From the NCBI RefSeq assembly GCF_002355415.1, contig NZ_AP014936.1, forward strand, positions 1,984,001 through 2,048,000: a stretch of 64,000 bases of DNA. The letters run 5' to 3'. The stretch comes from Sulfurifustis variabilis (GTDB lineage: Bacteria > Pseudomonadota > Gammaproteobacteria > Acidiferrobacterales > Sulfurifustaceae). Shown piece by piece: positions 43,301 to 51,913 of the stretch. The position numbers and the translations under genes are program-made. The notes below the pieces were generated by a model. That model ran no database searches. It was not told the origin of the DNA and saw only the letters and a list, made by a program, of their open reading frames with translations. Within the stretch, counting starts at the first letter, position 1. Each line of letters starts with the position of its first letter.

Positions 43301-46300
43301 CGGTGATGGTCTCGCCGTCCGCGAGCGCCGGCGAACCGACGTAGCTCAGTGCGGCGTTGTTGGTGAGTGTCGTGGACGCGACATGGGCGATGCCCGCATC
43401 GGGAACGATTCGTGCCCGATAGACGATCTCGAACGTGCCGGTCGGGTTGCCGACCGGATCGTGGACGATATCGCCGAGGCTCCACACCAGCACGCCCGTC
43501 TGGCCCGGCGTGGGCACGTCGGCGGCGGAGATCGGCGCGTACGCGAAGTTCGAGCCCGGACCGCCGGCGGGCGGCGTATAGTCGGCCGCCGCGTCGCCGT
43601 TGACGCTGACGACGTCCACGAAGGCCATCCCGGCCGGAAGGGTGTCCTGAACCTGCACGCCGCGCGTCAAGCCGCCGCGGAGATTGAGCGCGAGGCGGTA
43701 CGTGACGACGTCGCCGATACGGGCGATCGCGTCCGCCGCCGTGCTGAGCGGCGCGGTGTCGTAAGTATCGGCCACGAAGGTTTTGGCGAACGTCGTGGTG
43801 TCGACGGAGCCGGTGGTCGCCGATGCCGGTCCGACGCAGTAATCGTTCGGCGCGGTCCAGCCCGGGCACCCCGCCCCCGTCCGCTCGTACACGCTCGCGC
43901 CGTCGAGCGAGGTCCAGTCGACCCAGACGCTGTTGGTGAGCGAGCCGCCCACCTCCCGAACGACGACACGGTACGTCAACACCAGCGACTGCCCGGCCGG
44001 AATATCGAGGCTGCCGTCGCCGTTGTCCCGACCCCATACGAGCGGCCCATCCGGCGCGTTCGCCGGCGCCGCCACGAAGCCGCTCACCGCGACGCCGTTG
44101 ACGGTGGCGGTCGCCGTGAAGCCCGCATCGAGCGTCAGGCTCGGAGGCAGCGTATCGACCACGTTGACGTCGCGCGCCGCAGCCGTGCCGCCGTTCGGGA
44201 TCGTGACGACGTACTCGAGCACGTCCCCGCCGCTCGCCGGGTCTCCGGGCAGCTTGCCCGGCGTGACGTTGCTTGCCGTCTTGCTGACCGTGAGGACGGG
44301 CTCCACCACGGTGACCGGACTCGTCGTTGCCGTGATCGACTCCGTCGCGCCCGTCTCGCCGTGGGTGTACGTCGCGACTACCGCGTTGCGCAGCGTGTCG
44401 CCGGCGTCGGTGTCCAGATCGTTGTTGACGCGCGCGTGGTAGGTGATGCGGATGCGCGGACTGATCGCGCTGACCGCGAGATCGTTCTCCGTCTGGGTCA
44501 CGACGGTGCCGATGTTCCAGACGATGCTGCCCGAGGCGCCGTCGGCCGGATACGCGTTGAATGCCGCCTCCGCGGGCGGCTGGCCGTTGATGCTCGCGAT
44601 ACCGAGGAACTCGTACGACACGTCGAAGCCGGGCTCGCGCGTCAGCACGTAGCTGACGCTGCCGCTGTTCAGTGCGTCCGTGACCGCCAGCGCCAGAGTG
44701 GTGCCTTCCGGCAGGCCGACCTCCACCGTGAACGACTTTTGCGCGCCGATGGTGGGAACCACGCCCGGGTCGTTGTCGGCCTTCGCGATGGTCAGCGGCG
44801 GCACGGACACCGAGGCCGTCGCGACGGACTCGTAATCGTTGATCGGATCGGCCGGGTCGCTATGCGGCAGGCGGCCGATGCGCATTCCCGTAAGGCTGCC
44901 GTCGACGCCGATCTGGCCGGCGCTGTTCAGCGCCGTGGCCTGCGACGGCAGCGAGGTCCAGGCGGCCTGAAGCAGGTTCTCGAGGATCTGCCTCGGCTGG
45001 ACGCTCGTGTCGACGCGCACGCGGAAGGTGAAGGTGCGAGTGGCGCCCGGGGCCAGCGGGTTCGTGGGCGCCCAGGTGAAGATCGGCCGGTTGGCGCCGA
45101 GGGTCGCGAGGTCGGCGGCGGGAGGATCGGTGCCGCTGACGCTGCCCTGGATGAACGTCATCTGCCGATCGACGAGATCGTCCAGGACGCGCAGGTTGTA
45201 CGCGCCGGCCGTACCGTTGTTCGTCGCCGTCACGGTCACGATCAGCTCGTCGCCGGCATCCGCGTTGACGACCGGCGCGAAGGACTTGGTCACCGCGACG
45301 TCCGGCTCGCGGACGACCACGTCGATCTGCCCGAACTCCAGGACCACCTGCTGGCCCAGATCGTTCAGGTAGTACAGCGTGGTGTTCGTGGCGGGCATCC
45401 CGTTGCTCAGCACCGTGCCCTCGTCGTTCGCGGCGGCGTTGTCGACGCGCGCGATGAACGAGACCGGGAACACGAAGTAGCTGCTCCCGGGCGGCTTTTG
45501 CGTCAGGACGACGTCCCCGAAGTTCCACACCACCGCGTTGTCGGTGCACGAGGGCACGACCGGCGGCACCGGGCTGCCGTCGGGTCGCGTGAATCCGGCG
45601 GCGCCATAAGGAGGCTGGCTCAGGTCGACCACCGGCGCCTCGCTGCATCGCACGCCGGCCGGCAGATAATCCTGGATGAAGAAGCCGCGCAGCCTCGCGA
45701 CCGGCAGGTGGGCCGTGAGGCGGTACTGGATCTCCTCGCCGATCTTCACTTCCTGCGGCGAACCCCCGAGCGGCGTCGCCGAGAGCGCCGTGATCTCCTT
45801 CGGGAAAGTCTGCAGCGGAATGATCTGCACCTGCGCCTGCGCGGTGGCGCTCGTGTAGGAACGCGCGCCGCCGATGTCGCCGGTCGGCCGCGGGTCGACG
45901 GTCTGATTGCCGCTCTCGTTCGTGCTGCCCGCCAACGTGTCGTAGCCGGCGCCGACGATGTTGGTCAGAACCTGCATCGGCGCGATGCGTTGATCCGGAT
46001 CGACGCGGTAATAGAGTTGCACTTCCGAGCCCGGATTGATGCGCTGCAACGCCGTGCTGTGGGTATGCGAGAAGGTGATGACGGCAGGACTGCCGTTCAG
46101 CACGACGTTGTCGCTGATGGTCCCCTCGTTCGCGTCGCTGCCGCCGACCAGGCTGTCGCCGTCGTTGTCCAGCCCGTCGCCGGCGAACGGCACGATGTAC
46201 ATCAGGTCGCTGCTGTCGAGCGTATCCGTCACCACCACGTCGTAGGCCGGCGAGCTCGCGAGCCCGTTCACCGTGGCCTGGTTTCGCACGGTGATGCGGA

Positions 46301-49300
46301 AGATGTACGAATCGTACGTGTCGCCTTCGTCGGTCAGCGTGGTCCAGTTATTGCACGCCGTACCGGTACCATGCAGGCTTTCGTTACAGACGTGCTTCTC
46401 GACCACCAGGTGCGGCTCGGTGATCGTCAGGTCCTCGCGGCGGATCGGCTCGTTGGGGTAACCGACCGTGCTGGGGCCGAGGCTGTAGGCGTAGTCGCCC
46501 GTGTCGTCGGCGAAGATCGCGTCGAAAGTCGAGACCAGCACGTTGTGGCTGTTGGCCGTATGCTGGTTCGGGTTGGCGCGCGCGTTGATCGGATTGTTCA
46601 GCACCCGGGCCGTCACGCCCGCCTCGAACCATTCTTCGAGCTGCGTGATGCACTGGTGCGACGGATTGACCGCATCGCGGCACGATCCGGTTTCCTGATT
46701 GAACGCCCAGTTGAACGGCGCCCCCGGCGCGATCAGCCCGTTGGGCTGAGGGGGCACGGGCACTCCCATCAGCGAGATGCCCGCGATCTGCCCGGAGCTC
46801 GTGAGATACGGATTGGTCGAAGAGACGTAGCCCTGCCCGGCGGGCAGGCTGTCGGTGACCAGGACGTTTCGCACCGCGATATAGACGAACCCCGGTGTCT
46901 CGAAACCGAACCAGCCGCCCGTCTGCACGCGATAGCTGCACTCCTCGCCGATCTCGACCCGCTGTGCCGGTTTCGTATAGGGACCCGGATCGAAGAGCGG
47001 CGGCTCGTTCTCGTTACACCCCAGGTTCGTCTTGACGAGGTTGAAACCGATGACCCGCTGCCGCACGCCGTCCAGGCTGTAGTTGTTCGCGCGATCGAGC
47101 TGCCCGTCCGGTCGGACGATGGGCGTCGGGAACCACAGCGGCGTGCCGTCGTGCAGGACGATCTCGCCCACCACATCGGCGCGGAACGTGAGGTCGTCGA
47201 GCTGGATGCGGGCCGGATCGCTGGTCTTGATCACGGCAAAATCGAAGTTCCGGGTCGCGCCCGGCGGAATGCTGGCCGGCGAGGTGCACTGATACACCGT
47301 CGCGGTGCCCGGTATGGGCTCCGGGTCGACCCAGACCTTCCAGGGATTGGGCTGCGGCGGTGTGCCGCTGAGCGCGACGACGCTGCAGCCGGACGGCGCC
47401 GAAACCACTTCCATGGTCGCGCCGAAACTGACGAAAAGGCGGTAGTTCGTCACGTCGTGGCCGCCGTTGTTGGTGACGCGCACCCGCAGGGGCAACTGCT
47501 GGTTCGGGTCGTTCGTCAGGATGAACACCGCGCCCGGATTGTTGCTGCTGTCCGTGATCGCGACGTCCAGGTCCTCGGGGAAGGCGGCGATGTTGGCGTT
47601 GTTGTACGAGAATCGGAAGCGGCCCGGCCCGTCGTTGCCCTGACCGGCACAGAAGGTCCTGTATTCCGCCGTGAGCTGATTGCTCAGCGACGCCGTGTAC
47701 GCGGGGTCGGTGCCGTCGCCCGTCACTTCGGGTGTGACGTCGAGGTTCGCGACCAGGTCGTAAGGCTCGACGCTGGCACGGTCCTGGCTGATCAGGACGA
47801 TGGGAAAGGTCACGGTGACCACGTCGCCGTGGCGCAGGAGGTGCTCGTACGTGACGCCGCCATCCGTGTAGGACGTGCTGCTCCACAGACGCAAGCGCGG
47901 CGCCGTATTCTGCAACGGATCCTGCGAGGGTGAGGCCAGTGATCCCTGCGGGTTCAGCCAGGTGACGCGATCGACCATCCCGGCGTAGGCGTTGTAGAAC
48001 GGATCGATCGAGCTCTCGCCCGCGACCGGCGTCCCGCGCACCGGGAGGTTCTTCGTCAGGCCGGTGTCGGACGTCCAGTAGGTCGGATCGACGACGTATT
48101 GCGGCGGCAGCACGTCATCCAGGACGATGTCCTTGATCGTTCCCCCGGTGTTGTTGGTTATGGTCAACGTCACGAGCCCGCGGGCACCGACGGGCCGATT
48201 GGAGACGGTCGTCGTACCGACCGTATTGACGCCCGTGAAGCTCCGCTGGATGGTCAGCTGGTTGAGGACGTCCCCGTGATACGTGTGCAGCACCGCGGTG
48301 TCGCCGCTTGCGGCGATGCCGCCGACGCTCGGTCCGTCCGCCTCGCACCCGAACTGGACGTCGGAAACGGTGTTGGTCCTGCCGCCATTGATGCACGAGC
48401 CGTTGGCGGTGATCTTGCCGACGAGATAGATAAAGGCGCTGCCCCCCGCGTCGACGTCGATGTCGCGCCCATTCAGGTTGCGCGTGAAGCCGTTCGTGGC
48501 GCCGCCATTGAGGTAGTTCGTCGTCCCGCCGGCACCGAACGGATCGGCCACTTCGAAGTCGTCGACGGTGTTGCTGGCGGCGACGCATCCGGCCGGAATC
48601 GGCCCGCCGCCGTTGTTGCCGGCGATGGTCGCGGCGGCCGCCTCGCTCGCGCAGGCGTAATTGATCACGAGGTTGTCGGCCGCCATCAGGTCGTCGAGCC
48701 TCACGTCCTGCATGTCGGCCAGGCCGTTGTTCTGGATCTCGATGCGCCAGATGACGTCGTCGTTGTTGTGGCCGTAGACCGGATCGGCGTATTCGCCGGC
48801 CGTCTGCCCGGCGTCGGCGTTGCGGCCGAGCTTGACGACGTTGGGGTTCGGCGCCCGGAACGGCAGATTGGTGTTCTGCGTCTCCACGCCGCAGGCGTCG
48901 CCGTCGGTGGAGGTGTACGTGACGGCGGCGGAGACGGCCTTGCTCGCCGTCCACAGCCCCTCTTCCGTTACGCCGTTCTCGCGCCGCACCTGGAAGGTGA
49001 TCTCGACCCATCGGGCGTTGCCGCCGCCGCTCTGTCCGCTTTCGAGCTGGAAACTGCCGAGATCCCAGCTATACGTTGTCCCTGTCTGGGTCGGGTCGAA
49101 ACCCGCGGGCGCCGGATCCCCGCCGCCGTTTTGCGCGGTGATGACGGTGGTTCCGGGAATAGGAACCAGCCCCGAGCTTCCGAAGTTCTCGCTGATGACC
49201 AGATGGGTGATGTCATGCGCGGAGCTTCCGCCGGAGTACGTGACGCGAAGGGCCACCTGGCCGGTGCCGCAGAGCTCGCAGTAGCTCTGCGGCCGGTGAG

Positions 49301-49427
49301 TGATCGTCACGGCATTGGTGGCCGGACAGTGATCCGCCATCGCCTCGCCGAACGGCGACATCGCCAGCAGAACCGGCAGCAGCCAGGCAGCGCGCCTCGC
49401 GAGGGCAGACAAGGATTCGGAATTCAA
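37374..49427 (-). CDS. Giant DUF11-repeat secreted/surface protein
   Basis: About 4,017 residues from the TTG at 49427, whose TTGA overlaps a short upstream frame; a longer frame to 49562 adds an Arg-rich, unlikely N terminus. A signal peptide ends ...FGEAMA-DHCPAT. At least 16 DUF11/conserved-repeat units follow, each recognisable by a [IV]xK-start and an xYTxTVxNxG...VxDTLPxGLxF core (for example ILRYTITVKNVGNEDATNV). Near the C terminus is an SdrD B-like domain (IIGKVYEDANLNGYQDDGEK), then an OmpA-like end (FEPNTTEVRPQW). Such proteins are usually surface adhesins. No LPxTG or PEP-CTERM signal is seen. The OmpA-barrel gene follows. Confidence 0.85.
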   Translation of the reverse strand: MNSESLSALARRAAWLLPVLLAMSPFGEAMADHCPATNAVTITHRPQSYCELCGTGQVALRVTYSGGSSAHDITHLVISENFGSSGLVPIPGTTVITAQNGGGDPAPAGFDPTQTGTTYSWDLGSFQLESGQSGGGNARWVEITFQVRRENGVTEEGLWTASKAVSAAVTYTSTDGDACGVETQNTNLPFRAPNPNVVKLGRNADAGQTAGEYADPVYGHNNDDVIWRIEIQNNGLADMQDVRLDDLMAADNLVINYACASEAAAATIAGNNGGGPIPAGCVAASNTVDDFEVADPFGAGGTTNYLNGGATNGFTRNLNGRDIDVDAGGSAFIYLVGKITANGSCINGGRTNTVSDVQFGCEADGPSVGGIAASGDTAVLHTYHGDVLNQLTIQRSFTGVNTVGTTTVSNRPVGARGLVTLTITNNTGGTIKDIVLDDVLPPQYVVDPTYWTSDTGLTKNLPVRGTPVAGESSIDPFYNAYAGMVDRVTWLNPQGSLASPSQDPLQNTAPRLRLWSSTSYTDGGVTYEHLLRHGDVVTVTFPIVLISQDRASVEPYDLVANLDVTPEVTGDGTDPAYTASLSNQLTAEYRTFCAGQGNDGPGRFRFSYNNANIAAFPEDLDVAITDSSNNPGAVFILTNDPNQQLPLRVRVTNNGGHDVTNYRLFVSFGATMEVVSAPSGCSVVALSGTPPQPNPWKVWVDPEPIPGTATVYQCTSPASIPPGATRNFDFAVIKTSDPARIQLDDLTFRADVVGEIVLHDGTPLWFPTPIVRPDGQLDRANNYSLDGVRQRVIGFNLVKTNLGCNENEPPLFDPGPYTKPAQRVEIGEECSYRVQTGGWFGFETPGFVYIAVRNVLVTDSLPAGQGYVSSTNPYLTSSGQIAGISLMGVPVPPQPNGLIAPGAPFNWAFNQETGSCRDAVNPSHQCITQLEEWFEAGVTARVLNNPINARANPNQHTANSHNVLVSTFDAIFADDTGDYAYSLGPSTVGYPNEPIRREDLTITEPHLVVEKHVCNESLHGTGTACNNWTTLTDEGDTYDSYIFRITVRNQATVNGLASSPAYDVVVTDTLDSSDLMYIVPFAGDGLDNDGDSLVGGSDANEGTISDNVVLNGSPAVITFSHTHSTALQRINPGSEVQLYYRVDPDQRIAPMQVLTNIVGAGYDTLAGSTNESGNQTVDPRPTGDIGGARSYTSATAQAQVQIIPLQTFPKEITALSATPLGGSPQEVKIGEEIQYRLTAHLPVARLRGFFIQDYLPAGVRCSEAPVVDLSQPPYGAAGFTRPDGSPVPPVVPSCTDNAVVWNFGDVVLTQKPPGSSYFVFPVSFIARVDNAAANDEGTVLSNGMPATNTTLYYLNDLGQQVVLEFGQIDVVVREPDVAVTKSFAPVVNADAGDELIVTVTATNNGTAGAYNLRVLDDLVDRQMTFIQGSVSGTDPPAADLATLGANRPIFTWAPTNPLAPGATRTFTFRVRVDTSVQPRQILENLLQAAWTSLPSQATALNSAGQIGVDGSLTGMRIGRLPHSDPADPINDYESVATASVSVPPLTIAKADNDPGVVPTIGAQKSFTVEVGLPEGTTLALAVTDALNSGSVSYVLTREPGFDVSYEFLGIASINGQPPAEAAFNAYPADGASGSIVWNIGTVVTQTENDLAVSAISPRIRITYHARVNNDLDTDAGDTLRNAVVATYTHGETGATESITATTSPVTVVEPVLTVSKTASNVTPGKLPGDPASGGDVLEYVVTIPNGGTAAARDVNVVDTLPPSLTLDAGFTATATVNGVAVSGFVAAPANAPDGPLVWGRDNGDGSLDIPAGQSLVLTYRVVVREVGGSLTNSVWVDWTSLDGASVYERTGAGCPGWTAPNDYCVGPASATTGSVDTTTFAKTFVADTYDTAPLSTAADAIARIGDVVTYRLALNLRGGLTRGVQVQDTLPAGMAFVDVVSVNGDAAADYTPPAGGPGSNFAYAPISAADVPTPGQTGVLVWSLGDIVHDPVGNPTGTFEIVYRARIVPDAGIAHVASTTLTNNAALSYVGSPALADGETITARQPIIGVVTKTDRGGRTSPAPVNVATDTMAFRLQACNASGQAPAYSVLITDTLATQLDETSIAGPTNGAGQPDVAINGLPASAGADYVYTAPAARGGTMTFRLNTPVNPGQCVTIDYDIGFHTDFGANQTWNNSATVIEYWSLPAQSGQRYGPVGPATFAMHNVANTEPPTKTVVSPADGEATIGEEIVYRVTVPGTAVNAAMHDVAISDVLDANLEFVSATEVSGNNFTLVDNSVLPSQVNLSISQIPAGQQAMVDLRLRVRNNEGTNAGVLLNNSALYTYANTPGGTTIGGGSASAGAVRIVEPLVTAGKTVVNASNPGNPPRAGDILRYTLTFTGSGGAAGDNFADAFDLSIVDTLSLGLEYAGNATVNGAGNTLAAAQTSGDGVTAPQTVTWGPAPGNADIDIVEGTAVTVSYDVRVLGTVLANQTLSNSVVAQWTGIDGPSAHERNGTATPAYNDYYTAPVTTSLTTGDNNTAAKARLTDTYGPGDANVRIGDLVEYELRLGLQEGTHGDVVVTDTLPQGLRFEGITSVNGEASAPYGAVPPFAHADLSAPAVSGDAATGPTILTWNLGDVVNMPNGNGADDAFVIVYRARVLNEVLAQANAIALSNDVTLSYATASGTATRTAGETITVLQPNLAVTKSAVAAGGDAVIQAGEVVTYTVDIINSGTAPAYDVVLRDVIPAGLRNGAATVTVVGTSLLSGSVLPDLAPVYDAGTGIATWNFDTGVADAYTIPAGDTLRLVYRVQADADLGAGLTMTNAAQVQLYYSFDDEAVPGLGGIGGVREVYGPTNTASATLTTALPGALAKQNPSGLTTVSIGQPFTYRITVPATPVPTALHDVRILDDLSATGADLRFVSVAKVSGSQPWTPVNTGTATNLVIEDPVIGIDIPPNEQVVIDITVVLGDSPTNASGLQFSNTASYTYNAVANDPATRQPGSGATTGTLTIVGPDRVTLDKTGPAQMRPDVPGTFTVTVHNTYDAGTDPAHVGPAWGLTVVDRLPNPSPGGMCDAAPTIQSAGIYDASNNLVMSLTAGTHYSVSVTTGSPNYLGQPSCDLTLTLLGSTVLPAHHRLIVNYQARLDADNPNGQPLTNVAAATRWYGANPAGGATPHAYVGALTDGTIGVLDNQDAHTVGVQTAVPVFQKTVQNMTSVGSPTASPGDVLRYTLMIRNTSDVPATGLTLLDELDRLNTLPVFQPGTLTLVTVPAGADSGNTNPTGGAKGTGLIDIRNLSLAGTDGAPGGPDELLVVYEARLVTSITNGEVIENQARLLGVGAGPVDSDDPNVNGADDPNVSGDEDPTQIAVVSAPDFRVLKTSQDVTGDAATLIPGDILRYTITVKNVGNEDATNVVLQDAIPANTTYVPNSTSLNGVSAPDAGGASPLQAGMLISAPGSPTPGAMRADADPSANNVATVVFDVIVDADASDGAIVSNQGFVNGTRSSGAAFPAKPSDDPTTPAVDDPTVDTVIRPNGIVYDSVRRQPIAGATVSLQRILPGLPAPVDVSSDCFNDPAQQNQVTPAGGYYKFDLNFSRPDCQPGDDYVVTVKAAPEGYDVSAPSRILPPTTSAATAPYSVPLCPADAVPATTDRCEAQASDLVPTGAAATTYYLHLTLNNGQVPEDSQIYNNHIAVDPDIEQAIAISKTTPLINVTRGQLVPYTITVKNTLGGVLPDAAIVDTVPPGFKYVAGSGRLDGRPVEPAVAVVSRTGQQLRWENLQLGYNETHAIRLLLVVGSGVAEGEYVNQARVVSSALGNASAVATATVRVVPDPTFDCTDIIGKVYEDANLNGYQDDGEKGLPGVRVVSARGLVAKTDAHGRFHITCAAVPNEDRGGNFILKVDDRSLPAGYRLTTENPLVQRVTRGKAAKFNFGAGLHRIVRLDIADGVFEPNTTEVRPQWVSRFGLLLEELRKGPAILRISYLADVEEPGLVKARLAAIKEEVARRWAALNCCDRLTIETEIFWRRGGPPGRKAAGD

Positions 49428-49639
49428 TCCGGCCGCCGCTCGGAACGCTTGTTCGTTACGATCCGGCCTTTGCCGATCGACGACGCCGCCGAATACACGC
49501 GCGCGTCGAATGCCGCGCCACGCGTCGCGTCGCCGAGCGCCGGAGGGGAGGACGCTGCGCAAGCGATCGGCAACGAGAGACCGTCGGCAGTCAACAACGC
49601 GTTGACTGCACGAATGGCCCGCTTGACAAAGCCGCCCAT
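49424..49639 (-). CDS. Possible small leader ORF ahead of the giant gene
   Basis: A 71-codon frame begins ATG at 49639, with AGAGG about 10 bp upstream, and its TGA overlaps the TTG start of the giant gene by 4 bp. The overlap suggests coupling. The product (MGGFVKRAIRAVNALLTADG...) matches nothing I know. An inverted repeat inside it (49587-49609) may mean this is regulatory leader RNA instead. Confidence 0.3.
   Translation of the reverse strand: MGGFVKRAIRAVNALLTADGLSLPIACAASSPPALGDATRGAAFDARVYSAASSIGKGRIVTNKRSERRPD
49587..49609. promoter_or_regulatory. 9-5-9 inverted repeat in the giant-gene leader
   Basis: GCAGTCAAC (49587-49595) and GTTGACTGC (49601-49609) form a perfect inverted repeat with a 5-nt centre. 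It could be an operator or an mRNA hairpin about 160 nt upstream of the giant gene start. Confidence 0.4.
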
Positions 49640-50072
49640 CAAGCTCTCTGCCTCTTACGCATCGTTGCTACTGCAGTTCCTCAATAAGCTCTAGCCGTCG
49701 CGAAAAACCTTTGCCATGCCGGCCGTCTGCCTGCTTGTCGCACACGGCAACGTCGTATTCGTGACGCGCGCACGAACGCGCCGCCGGGTGCAGACCCGGT
49801 AGCCGTACCGAGACGATTCGCTGGTTTCCGCCGGCGGGAGGCTGTCTACGTCACGCCCGCGACATCGCCGAAGTGCGAAGGTGGAGGAACGCGTTGCGAC
49901 CGATCCCGAAACGGGCCGCTGTCGCGATCCGCACAGCGACCGGGCGCGCGCGCGGCCGAAGACGGGAAGCGTCGGTGTGCGGCCGCTCGCTCAGCGTCAC
50001 ATTCTCCCGGCGCACGGATCTCGACGTGGCCAGTCGAATGTCTCCCGCGATGTCGTTCATGTCGTCCCTCTT
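49640..50072. other. Intergenic region between the AgmX-like gene and the giant gene
   Basis: No gene is supported in these 433 bp. A hairpin CCGGGT-GCAG-ACCCGG occurs near 49787-49802 and may end the upstream operon, although no T-run follows on the minus strand. I looked for a cyclic di-GMP riboswitch core and did not find one. The promoter of the giant gene is probably here. Confidence 0.4.
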
Positions 50073-51413
50073 TCAGGTCGCCGGCAGGAAATCGATGGGA
50101 TACAGAATCGTGATCCGCGGCACGCCTTCTTTCGGGCCGAAGTTGAACCGCTTGACGCGCGCGACCACTTCGGCCTTGAGCACCGCCGACGCGAGATCGG
50201 TCGACTCGATCGAGCAGGCGGACACCTCTCCGCCCGGCTCGATCGTGATGCGCAGCACCATCTTGCCCCTGAGCGTCGGGTCGTTGCGCAGCTCGCGGTT
50301 GTAGATACGGTAGAGCGTCGCCTTGTAGCGATCGAAGACGATCTGGATCTCCTCGTCGGTACGCGACGGACCGACGCCGTCGCTGAGCGGCCGATCGGCC
50401 TCCTGCAGGCCGCCGACCGAGCTCTCGACCCGCGTGAACTGCACGCCGCCCACCTTGCGGCCGGTGCCGCCGACGTTCCGGCTCAACGACGCCGTGTTGA
50501 TGCCACCGCTTCCCTCCCGGGCCTGCGCGACGACCAGCGAGCGCTGCGTCTGGCCGGTCGCCTGCTCTCCGCTCGTGCTGATGCGCGCGTCCGCCCCGAG
50601 CTTCGACGCGGTGGCGTCGTCGATCAGCTCCGTCAACGTGTTCTTGAACGCCAGGATCCCGGTCTGCTCCGCCCTGGCGCGCGCCTTTTGCGTGTCGGGC
50701 TTCGGCTCGGTCTTCTCGTCCTTCTTCTCCTCGGGCTTCTTCGGCTCGAGCGGCCTGGGCTCGGGCGGCTTCGGCTTTTCCCGTTGAACCAGCTTCACCA
50801 GGCGCTCCGGAATCTCGGTGACGTCGGCTTCCTCCGGAGGCGGCAATACCCAAATCGTCATGACCATTCCGAAGAGGAGCGCCACCAGGAGGGCGACGAG
50901 CAACGACTTGCGGAACCGCCGGCGGTCGTCGGGCTCCTCCGCCCAGGGCATGACGGGCGGGGTGTACGGCGGCACGACGAGCTCGCGATGAACGACGAAC
51001 TCGTACTTGATGTTCTCTTCGCGTTCCTGCAGCTCGAAAAGCTCGTCGCTCAGCTGGTCGAACCGCAGCAGCTGCCGGTCGATCTCGTCCTGGAGCGGCT
51101 TTCGACGCTGCTCGATCGCCGTCAGCTTCTCCGCGAACACGCCCGCTCGCTCGCGGACCTTCGCAAGGCGATCCGACGTCTCCCGCGTACCCGCCTGCTC
51201 GCCCCAGAACAGGTCGGCGGCGCCGAGTTCGTCGAGCTTGTCGAGCCCGCGGCAGATCTCCCCGAGCAGCTCGTACCGCTCACGCTCGCCCGCGAGCGCC
51301 TCGAGCTCGCCGTCGACGCGGCGGAGCTTCTCCTTCAGGCCGTTGATGGTGTCGCGGACCTCCGCGATCTGCGCGTTCAGGTCCTGCTGCTCTTGCGAAA
51401 CGGCGACGGACAC
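50073..51413 (-). CDS. AgmX/PglI C-terminal-domain protein, TonB-like energy transducer
   Basis: This 446-residue protein has a cytoplasmic coiled coil (1-140), a single span (170-190), a Pro/Lys/Glu periplasmic stalk (about 205-245: REKPKPPEPRPLEPKKPEEK) and a globular C-terminal domain (about 340-446) with YKATLYRIYNRELRNDP, GKMVLRITIEPGGEV and FNFGPKEG. The last domain matches the AgmX/PglI C-terminal family, which is TonB-like. In Myxococcus, AgmX (GltJ) works with the Agl motor in gliding. Here it follows two ExbD genes by 2 bp, so it is probably driven by that motor. Confidence 0.85.
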   Translation of the reverse strand: MSVAVSQEQQDLNAQIAEVRDTINGLKEKLRRVDGELEALAGERERYELLGEICRGLDKLDELGAADLFWGEQAGTRETSDRLAKVRERAGVFAEKLTAIEQRRKPLQDEIDRQLLRFDQLSDELFELQEREENIKYEFVVHRELVVPPYTPPVMPWAEEPDDRRRFRKSLLVALLVALLFGMVMTIWVLPPPEEADVTEIPERLVKLVQREKPKPPEPRPLEPKKPEEKKDEKTEPKPDTQKARARAEQTGILAFKNTLTELIDDATASKLGADARISTSGEQATGQTQRSLVVAQAREGSGGINTASLSRNVGGTGRKVGGVQFTRVESSVGGLQEADRPLSDGVGPSRTDEEIQIVFDRYKATLYRIYNRELRNDPTLRGKMVLRITIEPGGEVSACSIESTDLASAVLKAEVVARVKRFNFGPKEGVPRITILYPIDFLPAT

Positions 51414-51415
51414 GG

Positions 51416-51913
51416 TCAGCCCTGGTGTGCCTTCTGGTTAACGGCGAGCGAGATCCGCGTGTATCCCGTGCTGGTGCAGGTGGACATCAGCCGCTTGAGG
51501 ACCTTGAACGGAATGGTCCGATCCGCGAGGATCGTCACCTCGTTGCTCTTGGCGACGGTGGCGGTGTTGATGCCGATGATGTTGTCGCGCAGCGCCGTGA
51601 GCCGGTCGCCGATCGGCGCGATGTTCTCGCTCTTCGCCGCCAGCACGTCGGCGATCGATACCACCGGCTCGCCCTGCACCAGAACGGCGTCGGCGCTGAC
51701 GAAGATCGTCACGGTCTGGCGCGGCTTGGCCTCCACGACCGAGTCGGGCAGCTTGATTTCCTTGGGCGGCTCGACCACCTCGACGGTCGACTGGTTCACG
51801 AGCAGGAAGAACACGAGGATCGTGAAGACGTCCATGAGCGACGTCAGATTGAGCCCGACCTTCTGGCGCTTCGTCGCGCGCGCCATGCGCTTCAGGCGAC
51901 GCGTGCTCTTCAC
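51416..51913 (-). CDS. ExbD/TolR-family protein (second copy)
   Basis: A 165-residue ExbD/TolR homologue with one N-terminal span carrying the proton-conducting Asp28 in LTSLMDVFTILVFFLL. The periplasmic domain follows (about 50-165). It overlaps the upstream exbD gene by 4 bp (ATGA) and precedes the AgmX-like gene by 2 bp. Confidence 0.92.
   Translation of the reverse strand: MKSTRRLKRMARATKRQKVGLNLTSLMDVFTILVFFLLVNQSTVEVVEPPKEIKLPDSVVEAKPRQTVTIFVSADAVLVQGEPVVSIADVLAAKSENIAPIGDRLTALRDNIIGINTATVAKSNEVTILADRTIPFKVLKRLMSTCTSTGYTRISLAVNQKAHQG

Noticed and set aside
39900-47933. Open frame of 2,677 codons on the plus strand, antisense to the giant DUF11 gene
   Set aside because: High GC and a biased third position in the real gene keep the opposite frame open. 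The translation is Arg/Val/His/Asp-rich with no domain pattern or signal peptide.
49640-50072. Cyclic di-GMP riboswitch before the giant adhesin gene
   Set aside because: No GEMM core sequence pattern could be found on either strand, despite some GGCAAAGG-like resemblance.
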